A DNA stretch of 6,449 nucleotides, from contig CALCRR010000401.1 of NCBI GenBank assembly GCA_937894495.1, forward strand, positions 1 to 6,449. Direction: 5' to 3'. Shown in pieces: positions 1 to 5,249 of this stretch; position 1 is the stretch's first letter, and every line of letters begins with the position of its first letter. This stretch comes from an uncultured Ruminococcus sp. (GTDB lineage: Bacteria > Bacillota > Clostridia > Oscillospirales > Ruminococcaceae). The translations under genes were made by a program, and so were the position numbers. The notes under the pieces were generated by a model that was not told the origin of the DNA, did not search any database, and worked only from the letters and a program-made list of their open reading frames with translations.

Positions 1-2
1 AA

Positions 3-494
3 AAATGCAATGAAACCACCACGGGCGAGGTCACCTATGTATCATCGACCTACCGAAGCGGAAAAACATATGCATATGTAGCCTTCACAGCCTTTGCCAG
101 AGACTACAAGCTAAAGACCCCCCTCAGCCTGGCATCGAAAGAGGTAGGCGATAAGGTTACTGTTCATTTTAATTCCATCGACCCCAAAATGGCATACGCT
201 TATGAGGGTCCCGAGCCTGCAAACGAGCGCTTTCAGATGTACGGCGTGATCACGCTGGTGCTGGCGATGGTGGATGTGATATTTGGCATCTCAAAGAAGA
301 GAAAAGGCGTACAGAACGGCGGTATGATAGGCAGAGCCGAGGCAAGAAGACAGGCGGAGCTCAACGGCACATGGGGCACGCCCGACCCCAAGGACATTCA
401 GGCAGCAAGAGACCTTATGATGAACTACAACGGCAGCAGTCAAAGATCATCAGAGCAGGAGCTTATGGACTTGCTGAGCAGAAAAGGAAGATAA
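3..494 (+). CDS. DUF3592-like membrane protein, C-terminal part (5' end outside window)
   Basis: The reading frame is open from the first bases of the window to a TAA at 492-494, giving 163 residues of a protein that begins upstream. An internal Met codon at 189 could be taken as a start, but it has no Shine-Dalgarno site and the frame upstream reads as convincing protein. The visible part begins with a Cys, then TTGEVTYV, a Tyr-rich strand (GKTYAYVAF) and GDKVTVHFNSIDPK. This order matches the extracytoplasmic domain of DUF3592 proteins. One hydrophobic segment follows at about residues 79-96, then a basic KKRK stretch and a hydrophilic, probably cytoplasmic tail of about 60 residues. Family members usually have a second membrane helix N-terminal to this domain, which would lie outside the window. 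Molecular function is unknown. The assignment to DUF3592 is by pattern and moderately sure; the gene itself is sure. Confidence 0.72.
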   Translation, partial: KCNETTTGEVTYVSSTYRSGKTYAYVAFTAFARDYKLKTPLSLASKEVGDKVTVHFNSIDPKMAYAYEGPEPANERFQMYGVITLVLAMVDVIFGISKKRKGVQNGGMIGRAEARRQAELNGTWGTPDPKDIQAARDLMMNYNGSSQRSSEQELMDLLSRKGR

Positions 495-550
495 AATACA
501 CCGTTTTTCTTATCAAACAAATCAGTTGCAGCAGAATTAGGAGGACAGTC

Positions 551-1423
551 ATGGAAAAAGCAAAGGTATTTTTTACAAAGGAGATAAACTCGCAGGCGCT
601 TATAAAGATATATCACGCTCTTGGCAGAGAGCTCAAGGGCAAAGTCGCCGTCAAGATATCCACAGGCGAGCCCGGCGGTCATAACTTTCTTGACCCTAAA
701 ATGATAGAGCCGCTGGTGAGTGAGCTCGGGGGAACTATAGTTGAATGCAACACTGCCTACGGCGGACCAAGAAGCAACTCTGAGGAGCACTGGAAGGCTA
801 TTAAAGACCACGGCTTTCTCGACATTGCACCCTGCGACATAATGGACGAGGAGGGTGAGATAGAGATACCCGTCAGCGACCCTTTGCAGATATCGGTGAA
901 CTACGTGGGCTCTCACATAAAAAATTATGACTCGATGCTGATACTCTCCCACTTCAAGGGTCACATGATGGGCGGCTTCGGCGGTGCGCTCAAAAATATG
1001 TCCATAGGTGTGGCTTCGTCACACGGCAAGGCTTATATCCACGGCGCAGGCGAGGTAGAAAAGATCTGGACCCAGGATCATGAGCGTTTTCTTGAAAGCA
1101 TGGCTGATGCTGACGCTGCGGTGGTAAGCTTTATGGGAGCTGAAAATCTGCTATATATCAACGTAGCCAACCGACTTTCGGTAGACTGTGACTGCGACAG
1201 CCACCCTGCCGAGCCCGAAATGGCAGACATAGGCATTTTCGCTTCCACCGACCCCGTGGCTGTGGATATAGCGTGCTACGATGCGGTGAAGAACTCCCCC
1301 GACAGCGGCAAGGCTGCGCTTATCGAAAGAATGGACTCAAGAAACGCTGTTCACACCGCTTTATCGGCACAAAAGCACGGCATTGGCACAAGCGATTATG
1401 AGATAGTTTCGTTGGACAGCTGA
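551..1423 (+). CDS. DUF362 domain-containing protein (putative Fe-S-associated protein)
   Basis: This is a 290-residue protein of the DUF362 family, annotated in clostridia as an uncharacterised Fe-S centre protein. The start at 551 is chosen because TTAGGAGGACA sits just upstream; the frame extends upstream to 371 but that part overlaps the preceding gene. Family hallmarks are the N-terminal KVAVKISTGEPGGHNFL (about 31-47), the central LSHFKGHMMGGFGGALKNMSIG (split: LSHFKGHMM 132-140, GGFGGALKN 141-149, then MSIG), and the C-terminal DCDCDSHP followed by DIGIFASTDPVAVD and ACYD (about 212-244). Cys213 and Cys215 in DCDC are candidate metal or cluster ligands. There is no added CxxCxxC ferredoxin module of the kind many longer DUF362 proteins carry, and no signal peptide, so it is probably cytoplasmic. 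The reaction is not known. It lies 56 nt after the DUF3592-like gene and 42 nt before the deformylase with no terminator visible, so cotranscription with the latter is plausible. Confidence 0.9.
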   Translation: MEKAKVFFTKEINSQALIKIYHALGRELKGKVAVKISTGEPGGHNFLDPKMIEPLVSELGGTIVECNTAYGGPRSNSEEHWKAIKDHGFLDIAPCDIMDEEGEIEIPVSDPLQISVNYVGSHIKNYDSMLILSHFKGHMMGGFGGALKNMSIGVASSHGKAYIHGAGEVEKIWTQDHERFLESMADADAAVVSFMGAENLLYINVANRLSVDCDCDSHPAEPEMADIGIFASTDPVAVDIACYDAVKNSPDSGKAALIERMDSRNAVHTALSAQKHGIGTSDYEIVSLDS

Positions 1424-1456
1424 AACTGATATTTTAAAGGCTGCAAAAGCTCTCAC

Positions 1457-1462
1457 GGAGGG
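1457..1462 (+). promoter_or_regulatory. ribosome binding site of def
   Basis: GGAGGG lies 3 nt before the ATG by end distance. It is a strong anti-16S match that fixes the deformylase start at 1466. Confidence 0.8.
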
Positions 1463-1465
1463 AAT

Positions 1466-1876
1466 ATGATTAGACCGATAGTTAAGGATACGGCTGCTTT
1501 GAGCGTTAAATCTCAGCAGGCTACAAATAAGGATATTCAGGTCATACGCGATCTGCATGACACGCTGAGAGCCAACCGTGAGCGCTGCGTGGGCATGGCT
1601 GCAAACATGATAGGTGTGAGCAAACGCATAATTATTTTCTCCGCCGACGCAGGAGATATAGTGATGGTAAATCCGAAAATACAGGCAAAGCAGAAGCCCT
1701 ATGAGACCGAGGAGGGCTGCCTGTCGCTTCAGGGAACAAGGCAGACCACCAGATATGAGATGATAACCGTTGAATATCTTGACGAGAGCTTTAAAAAGCG
1801 CCGAGGAAGATTTGAAGGCTTCACCGCACAGATAATACAACACGAATGCGACCACCTTGAAGGTATAATTATCTGA
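1466..1876 (+). CDS. def: peptide deformylase, short clostridial type
   Basis: This is a 136-residue metallo-hydrolase of the peptide deformylase family, which removes the formyl group from the initiator Met of nascent proteins. Start 1466 is preceded by GGAGGG at 1457-1462. Motif 2 is EGCLS (residues 83-87, metal ligand Cys85) and motif 3 is HECDH (126-130, ligands His126 and His130, catalytic Glu127). Motif 1 reads GMAANMIG (43-50) in place of the textbook GxAAxQxG, so the usual oxyanion-stabilising Gln is aligned with Met48. I recall the AANMIG form as normal for this short clostridial subgroup, so it looks like a family trait and not decay. The protein ends soon after motif 3 (LEGIII), without the extended C-terminal helix of E. 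coli Def. No methionyl-tRNA formyltransferase gene is adjacent. It may be a second, accessory deformylase of the genome, or it may act on something else; the fold and metal site are secure. Confidence 0.92.
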   Translation: MIRPIVKDTAALSVKSQQATNKDIQVIRDLHDTLRANRERCVGMAANMIGVSKRIIIFSADAGDIVMVNPKIQAKQKPYETEEGCLSLQGTRQTTRYEMITVEYLDESFKKRRGRFEGFTAQIIQHECDHLEGIII

Positions 1877-1933
1877 TACGCGGCGGCGGTATAAAAGGGT
1901 TTATATAGCAGGCGCTGCACTAATGAAAAGCAA

Positions 1934-1967
1934 AGGCACTTTTGTTAATTTCTCAACAAAAGTGCCT
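1934..1967. terminator. Hairpin between convergent genes, probable transcription terminator
   Basis: AGGCACTTTTGTT (1934-1946) and AACAAAAGTGCCT (1955-1967) are perfect 13-bp arms around an 8-nt loop. The hairpin lies 57 nt after the deformylase stop and 27 nt after the stop of the minus-strand GNAT gene. On the minus strand the stem is followed by a T-rich but interrupted tail (TTTGCTTTTC). On the plus strand it is followed by A-rich sequence, so termination there would be weaker. I infer that it serves mainly the minus-strand operon and perhaps both. Confidence 0.75.
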
Positions 1968-1994
1968 AAAAAATGTCTTTAATGCGCCTGCGCC

Positions 1995-2615
1995 TTACTG
2001 TTCTGCCTGCTCATATATCAGGTCATACACCTTTACGCCTGCTGCCTGTCTGGTCTGCTCCAGCCTCATTCCCAGGTGGATATACCTGTCACACTTGCCC
2101 CTTGCGTCTGTATCGAGAATGCAGGGGCAGTTTTTCTTATCTGCCATTTTGAATGCAAAGGTCAGCAGCTTTCTCATGTAGCCCTGCCCCTGGTGCTTCT
2201 TTGTGACTATCAGCATTTCTACCTTGACATATGGCTGCTTCTGCTCTTTCAGGCGCTGCTCCAGAGTTTCCTCGCCGCCGTTGGCTGTCTTTAAAAATGC
2301 AAACAGCTTTCGCCAGCCGCCCATAGCCTTTTTCATACCCCGAACCATGCGCACTATGCTGAAAAACCCCGGGTGGTTGCCCTCGGTATCGGTTATCAGG
2401 ATATATCCCTCACCGCCGTCGGTGCTGTAAAATGTTCCGCTTTCAATGCCTGCTGCCACCAAGGTCCTCATGTAGTCAGACATAGCCTGTTTGTCGGCAA
2501 AAAAGGGCTTTAGTCCGCCCTCGCCCTCCTCATAGGGGTAGTCCCAGAAGGACTCGCCGATAAGCTCTGCTATCTCGTCTATCTTTTCCTTGGGAAGCGA
2601 TCTTATTCTTTTCAT
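1995..2615 (-). CDS. GNAT-family N-acetyltransferase
   Basis: This is a 206-residue acyltransferase of the GNAT superfamily, expected to move an acetyl group from acetyl-CoA to an amine. The acetyl-CoA loop is in motif A: VEMLIV (132-137) leads into HQGQGYMRKLL (141-151), a variant of [R/Q]xxGxG/A in which the last small residue is Met. A strand with LDTDA (167-171) and a C-terminal YIHLGMRLEQ (178-187) and KVYDLIYE complete the fold. The start at 2615 is preferred to a Met 18 codons upstream (2669), because AGGAAAGGAAAG lies just before 2615 and nothing similar lies before 2669. It is the second gene of the unit, 60 nt after the ATC-hydrolase-family gene with no terminator between them, and is followed by the hairpin at 1934-1967. 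The substrate cannot be read from sequence; antibiotic, polyamine or protein targets are all possible. Confidence 0.87.
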   Translation of the reverse strand: MKRIRSLPKEKIDEIAELIGESFWDYPYEEGEGGLKPFFADKQAMSDYMRTLVAAGIESGTFYSTDGGEGYILITDTEGNHPGFFSIVRMVRGMKKAMGGWRKLFAFLKTANGGEETLEQRLKEQKQPYVKVEMLIVTKKHQGQGYMRKLLTFAFKMADKKNCPCILDTDARGKCDRYIHLGMRLEQTRQAAGVKVYDLIYEQAEQ

Positions 2616-2675
2616 ATTTATCTTTCCTTTCCTGTAGTTTTTTAATACGTTTATTGATAAGTATTTCATGCAGAC

Positions 2676-3290
2676 TCAGCTGTGCTGTTTTCTCCTCATG
2701 CCAAAATCGCATTTTACGCCGCCTGTGCCCAGCGACTGAGTCCTCTCAAAGACGATACCGTCCAGGTCGCCGTAGGTGTACTCGTCACTTTTGCAGAAAT
2801 TTGCCGTCAGCTCGGGGCAGCCAAGCTCGGCGAGAAATTTGCAGTACGGGCATTTAAGCACATCAAAGCGTGCCTCGTCTTTTGTCTTAGAGACCTCTAT
2901 GCTCTCAAAACCGCCCCTTTTGCCGAAAACTTTCATAGCTACAAACATCATCAGGCTGAAGAAGTTTTTTCTCACCCCCGGCAGCTTCAGACTTCTGTTG
3001 GCAGCCTTGCCGATCTTAACGCAGTTTTCCTTTACCGATATGTCGATAAGCTCCATTGCCTTGTCAGGATAGTATTTTTTTAATGTCAGGTAGAGCGCCG
3101 CCCGCTGGCAGCACTGCTGATAATGCATTCGGGTAAGGGCGTTCAGGTCCTTATGCTTTTTCATAAAGCCGATATAAAGCTCTGACGCTTCCTCGGCTAT
3201 ACCTCGGAGGGTATCGGGGTCACTGCTTGAACGCAGGGCACGGAATGTCGGCTTGAAGGTTCCCTTTGGCTTGTATGGTGCTGATATCAT
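2676..3290 (-). CDS. ATC-hydrolase-family protein (L-2-amino-thiazoline-4-carboxylate hydrolase-like)
   Basis: This 204-residue protein matches the ATC hydrolase family by its Cys-rich C-terminal block: CPYC (147-150), LGCPEL (156-161), C166, then FERTQSLGTGG (181-191) and CDFGMRR (194-200). The founding enzyme opens the ring of L-2-amino-thiazoline-4-carboxylate in a bacterial cysteine pathway, but most clostridial members are untested and may do something else. The N-terminal half is helical and basic, with a Cys-Cys pair at 60-61. No signal peptide is seen, and one moderately hydrophobic stretch (FFSLMMFVAMKVF, 110-122) is probably a buried helix. Start choice: a GTG at 3299 lies in frame, but it is part of the AAAGGTGAT Shine-Dalgarno site (3295-3303), so the ATG at 3290 is the start. 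The gene leads a two-gene unit with the GNAT gene and has its own promoter and a palindromic operator. Confidence 0.85.
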   Translation of the reverse strand: MISAPYKPKGTFKPTFRALRSSSDPDTLRGIAEEASELYIGFMKKHKDLNALTRMHYQQCCQRAALYLTLKKYYPDKAMELIDISVKENCVKIGKAANRSLKLPGVRKNFFSLMMFVAMKVFGKRGGFESIEVSKTKDEARFDVLKCPYCKFLAELGCPELTANFCKSDEYTYGDLDGIVFERTQSLGTGGVKCDFGMRRKQHS

Positions 3291-3294
3291 TTTT

Positions 3295-3303
3295 ATCACC
3301 TTT
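3295..3303 (-). promoter_or_regulatory. ribosome binding site deciding the ATC-hydrolase-family start
   Basis: On the minus strand AAAGGTGAT precedes the ATG at 3290 by 4 nt. It contains the in-frame GTG at 3299 and so rules that codon out as the start. Confidence 0.82.
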
Positions 3304-3330
3304 TTTGATAAAGCTGTATTTTAAGCTTTG

Positions 3331-3346
3331 GTTAGTTATTGCTAAC
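3331..3346. promoter_or_regulatory. Palindromic operator GTTAG-N6-CTAAC, copy 1
   Basis: GTTAGTTATTGCTAAC has perfect 5-bp arms around 6 bp and covers the expected transcription start of the minus-strand unit, beginning 3 bp downstream of its -10 element. A repressor bound here would block that promoter. The same arms and spacing recur at 5971-5986 before the ABC exporter, and on the plus strand the two copies also share GCTAACTA on the right side. The factor is not identified. The TTAG/CTAA arms recall iron boxes of the DtxR/IdeR family, but the centre is longer. Confidence 0.72.
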
Positions 3347-3349
3347 TAT

Positions 3350-3378
3350 ATTTTATCACAAAAGCGCAGCAAAGTCAA
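3350..3378 (-). promoter_or_regulatory. sigma-A promoter of the ATC-hydrolase-family/GNAT operon
   Basis: On the minus strand, -35 TTGACT (complement of 3373-3378), 17 bp, and -10 TAAAAT (complement of 3350-3355), preceded by TGA as an extended -10. The start point is predicted near 3343, inside the palindrome at 3331-3346, leaving a leader of about 50 nt before the ATG. A small hairpin with arms AAAGCT/AGCTTT (3310-3329) lies in that leader. Confidence 0.83.
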
Positions 3379-3548
3379 TAGTGCCTCTCACAGTTTTTTT
3401 GAGCGCTCAAATTGTCCATGCAGACAAGCTTGCTAAGCTCAATATATGTTAAAAGCATACTCCCCTGCTAACACCGTGGGACTGCGGTTAAAATTGGTCA
3501 TTATTTCTCAAAGTTGAGCTACCGCAAACAGAGACTGTTGTTAAAATG
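3379..3548. other. Intergenic stretch between divergent promoters, no gene seen
   Basis: No supported coding region is present; the two short plus-strand frames (from 3418 and 3446) have 17-22 codons and no ribosome binding site. The stretch holds a perfect 14-bp palindrome at 3398-3411, the dyad AGCTT-GCT-AAGCT at 3427-3439, AACAG-AGA-CTGTT at 3527-3539, and distant GCGGT/ACCGC arms at 3484-3488 and 3521-3525. I cannot assign a known riboswitch or small RNA to it. Confidence 0.6.
3398..3411. promoter_or_regulatory. 14-bp perfect palindrome, possible protein-binding site
   Basis: TTTGAGCGCTCAAA is fully symmetric. It lies 19 bp upstream of the minus-strand -35 box and about 160 bp upstream of the reductase promoter. 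Its sequence differs from the other dyads in the window. It has the size and form of a dimeric repressor or activator site, but no partner can be named. Confidence 0.45.
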
Positions 3549-3562
3549 TGAGAAACATCTCA
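3549..3562. promoter_or_regulatory. Upstream operator copy TGAGA-AACA-TCTCA of the reductase/TetR1 operon
   Basis: A 14-bp dyad with perfect 5-bp arms ends 8 bp before the -35 box. It differs by one base from the downstream copy at 3605-3618. The centres are 56 bp apart, so two dimers could bind on either side of the polymerase. The adjacent TetR1 is the natural candidate ligand protein (inference). Confidence 0.78.
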
Positions 3563-3570
3563 GCTTTGTA

Positions 3571-3599
3571 TTGACAAGCAGCTTTTTATGTGTTATCAT
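3571..3599 (+). promoter_or_regulatory. sigma-A promoter of the aldo/keto reductase-TetR1 operon
   Basis: TTGACA (3571-3576), 17 bp, TATCAT (3594-3599), with TGT before the -10 as an extended element. The start is predicted near 3606, within the downstream operator. The promoter shares TTGACAAG and ATGTGTTATCATAA with the TetR2 promoter. Confidence 0.88.
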
Positions 3600-3604
3600 A
3601 AACA

Positions 3605-3618
3605 TGAGAAAAATCTCA
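3605..3618. promoter_or_regulatory. Downstream operator copy TGAGA-AAAA-TCTCA over the start point
   Basis: A 14-bp dyad with the same arms and spacing as 3549-3562, covering the predicted transcription start and ending 6 bp before the Shine-Dalgarno AAAGGAG (3625-3631). Occupancy would block initiation, consistent with autorepression by TetR1. Confidence 0.8.
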
Positions 3619-3638
3619 CATCTGAAAGGAGCATTATC

Positions 3639-4586
3639 ATGAACAAACCAAAAGCAGTTATAGGTACAAACTCCTGGGGCGGCAAGGCTTACGGCAAGCT
3701 CATCAGGGGCAGCTATGTGGATAACTCTGTTATCAAAGAGGCAATGCAGACGGCGAAGGAGCTGGGGCTTGATGTCTATGACCTTGCAAGAGATTACGGC
3801 TTCGGCAAAGCACAGAAAATGATAGGCGAGTTCGGCACCGAGGATATCGTTATATCGGCTAAATACACCCCTTTCAAGCGCTATAAAAAGGGCTGTGTGC
3901 GCAGCTCGCTTGAAAAAGACCTTGCAGATTTCAGACGTGACTATGTGGATATCTACTGGCTGCACCTGCCGATAGATGTTAAGGAGCATTTGCAGGAGAT
4001 AATAGAGCTTTATAACGAGGGCAGAATACGTCACATAGGCGTGTCTAATTTCGACCTTGATGAGTGTAAGCTTTCAAAGGAGATACTAAGCAGTGCAGGT
4101 ATCCCCTTGTTTGGCGTACAGAACCACTACAGCATTATCTCCCGTGAGTGGGAGATAAACGGTCTGCTTGACTGGTGCAGAGATAACGGTGTGCAGTTCT
4201 GGGCGTGGGCTGTGCTGGAGGAGGGTATGCTGACTGACCCGAGGATAAAGACAAAATTTTCGCCAATGAAGCTGATGATGTACAGCCAGAAATATAAAAT
4301 GCGTGAGCTTTACAAGGTGATGATAGCAGTTGGCAAGCGGCACGGAATTTCTGTACCGCAGGTGGCTGAGGCTTTTTGTGCTAGCAAGGGAGTTGTGCCG
4401 ATATGCGGCTGCCGCAAGCCCAAACAGGTGATGGAGCTTTCACAGGCGGCAGACATACAGCTCTCACCCGGCGAGATAAAAGCCCTTGAAAAAGCTGCCG
4501 ACAGGTCTCAGGCAAAGGTGCTGGGGGCTGATATTTTCAGGTTTTACGTGCCTAAAAAAGGTGATCGGCATGGAGAAAACAGTTAA
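3639..4586 (+). CDS. Aldo/keto reductase family protein
   Basis: This is a 315-residue NAD(P)H-dependent aldo/keto reductase of the usual family length, cytosolic, with an expected TIM-barrel fold. All four catalytic positions are present: Asp48 (YDLA), Tyr53 (RDYGFGKAQKMIG), Lys75 (VISAKYTP) and His109 (YWLHLP). Also seen are HIGVSNFD (132-139), the QNHYS strand (161-165) and the cofactor loop PICGCRKPKQV (254-264), where Cys replaces the more usual Pro and Thr. The carbonyl substrate is unknown. The start at 3639 has AAAGGAG at 3625-3631; a Met 17 codons upstream (3588) lies inside the promoter and cannot be used from its predicted start. The last 17 nt overlap the TetR1 gene, so the two are cotranscribed and probably translationally coupled. 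Expression is likely controlled by TetR1 through the dyads at 3549-3562 and 3605-3618, which suggests induction by a toxic carbonyl or related ligand. Confidence 0.94.
   Translation: MNKPKAVIGTNSWGGKAYGKLIRGSYVDNSVIKEAMQTAKELGLDVYDLARDYGFGKAQKMIGEFGTEDIVISAKYTPFKRYKKGCVRSSLEKDLADFRRDYVDIYWLHLPIDVKEHLQEIIELYNEGRIRHIGVSNFDLDECKLSKEILSSAGIPLFGVQNHYSIISREWEINGLLDWCRDNGVQFWAWAVLEEGMLTDPRIKTKFSPMKLMMYSQKYKMRELYKVMIAVGKRHGISVPQVAEAFCASKGVVPICGCRKPKQVMELSQAADIQLSPGEIKALEKAADRSQAKVLGADIFRFYVPKKGDRHGENS
4557..4566 (+). promoter_or_regulatory. ribosome binding site of TetR1 inside the reductase gene
   Basis: AAAGGTGATC matches the complement of the 16S 3' end closely and lies 3 nt before the ATG by end distance. 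It is embedded in the last codons of the reductase, fixes the TetR1 start at 4570 and makes translational coupling likely. Confidence 0.85.
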
Positions 4587-5157
4587 GCCGATACAGAAGC
4601 GTTCGCAGGAGACAAAGCAGAAGCTCATGCAGGCGGCGTTTGCCATGTATGTCAAAAAGGGCTACCACAGCACCACCGTTGACGATATTGCAGCCGAGGC
4701 TGAGCTTTCCACGGGGATAGCATACCGCTATTTTAAAAACAAAAAGGATATTCTGCTTTCATCGCTGAGCTACGCCTTTGAGAATATAAAGGAGCTTGCC
4801 GACATTGAGGGCGCTGATGAAAATACACCAATGGCTGAGTATCTGGAGCTTGTGCTTTGCAGGTTTGAAGCTCTGCATGAAAAGTACAGGGATATCCACG
4901 AGGAGCTGGAGGGACTTCGGCACACCGATGATGACGTCAGGGCGCTGTATCAGAGGATAGAGTCGGCAGAGCTCGGGCGGCTGGCAGAGAGCTTATCTAA
5001 AAAGCTCCACCAATGTGATGATCTGCATGAGCGGGTGTATCTTGCAGTGGGGGTAATGGAGCAGTATTGCCACTTGAAGATAAACGGCGCCGACCGCCTT
5101 GACCTTGAAAAGCTGAGGAAGATCACAGCGAATACCGCTGCGGCACTTTTTGAGTGA
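4570..5157 (+). CDS. TetR/AcrR-family transcriptional regulator (TetR1), putative repressor of the reductase operon
   Basis: A 195-residue one-component regulator. The N-terminal DNA-binding domain spans about residues 13-62: a first helix (ETKQKLMQAAFAMYVKKG), TTVDDIAAEAELS as the first part of the helix-turn-helix, and TGIAYRYFKNKKDIL as the recognition helix and helix-4 anchor. The remaining ~130 residues are helical and acidic, with no family-wide motif, and should form the dimer and ligand pocket. The start at 4570 is set by the AAAGGTGATC site; the longer frame from 4486 is only the reductase gene read in another frame. The gene overlaps the reductase by 17 nt and ends at a strong terminator, so the two form a complete two-gene module. 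The bracketing TGAGA-N4-TCTCA dyads at the operon promoter are its most likely targets (inference from location). The effector is unknown. Confidence 0.94.
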   Translation: MEKTVKPIQKRSQETKQKLMQAAFAMYVKKGYHSTTVDDIAAEAELSTGIAYRYFKNKKDILLSSLSYAFENIKELADIEGADENTPMAEYLELVLCRFEALHEKYRDIHEELEGLRHTDDDVRALYQRIESAELGRLAESLSKKLHQCDDLHERVYLAVGVMEQYCHLKINGADRLDLEKLRKITANTAAALFE

Positions 5158-5167
5158 GTTTTGCAGC

Positions 5168-5207
5168 AAAAAAGTCATGTCAGCATTGAGCATGGCTTTT
5201 TTATTTT
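5168..5207 (+). terminator. Rho-independent terminator after TetR1
   Basis: Arms AAAAAAGTCATG (5168-5179) and CATGGCTTTTTT (5191-5202) pair over 12 bp with one T-G wobble around an 11-nt loop, and run into the tail TTTTTTATTTT. It begins 10 nt after the TetR1 stop and separates this operon from TetR2. Confidence 0.88.
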
Positions 5208-5217
5208 AGCTAAATGC

Positions 5218-5246
5218 TTGACAAGTTAGAAAAAATGTGTTATCAT
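5218..5246 (+). promoter_or_regulatory. sigma-A promoter of TetR2
   Basis: TTGACA (5218-5223), 17 bp, TATCAT (5241-5246), with a TGT extended -10. The start is predicted near 5253, inside the compound operator. A lone GTTAG half-site lies in the spacer (5225-5229). Confidence 0.88.
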
Positions 5247-5249
5247 AAT

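Noticed and set aside
371..550. N-terminal extension of the DUF362 frame upstream of 551
   Set aside because: It overlaps the end of the preceding gene, has no ribosome binding site, and the family sequence begins at 551 where GGAGGAC-type sequence precedes the ATG.
440..964. Long minus-strand frames antisense to the DUF362 gene, and similar ones at 1361-1855, 3519-4034 and 5585-5869
   Set aside because: They are antisense shadows of convincing plus-strand genes and show no domain signature or translation signal.
2616..2669. Upstream Met start for the GNAT gene on the minus strand
   Set aside because: No Shine-Dalgarno site precedes 2669, whereas AGGAAAGGAAAG precedes 2615. The 18 extra residues have no GNAT character.
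3418..3517. Two short plus-strand frames of 17 and 22 codons in the divergent region
   Set aside because: No ribosome binding site, no promoter reading into them and no recognisable composition.
5225..5229. GTTAG half-site in the TetR2 promoter spacer as a third member of the GTTAG-N6-CTAAC set
   Set aside because: The second arm is absent, and a 5-bp match alone is expected by chance.
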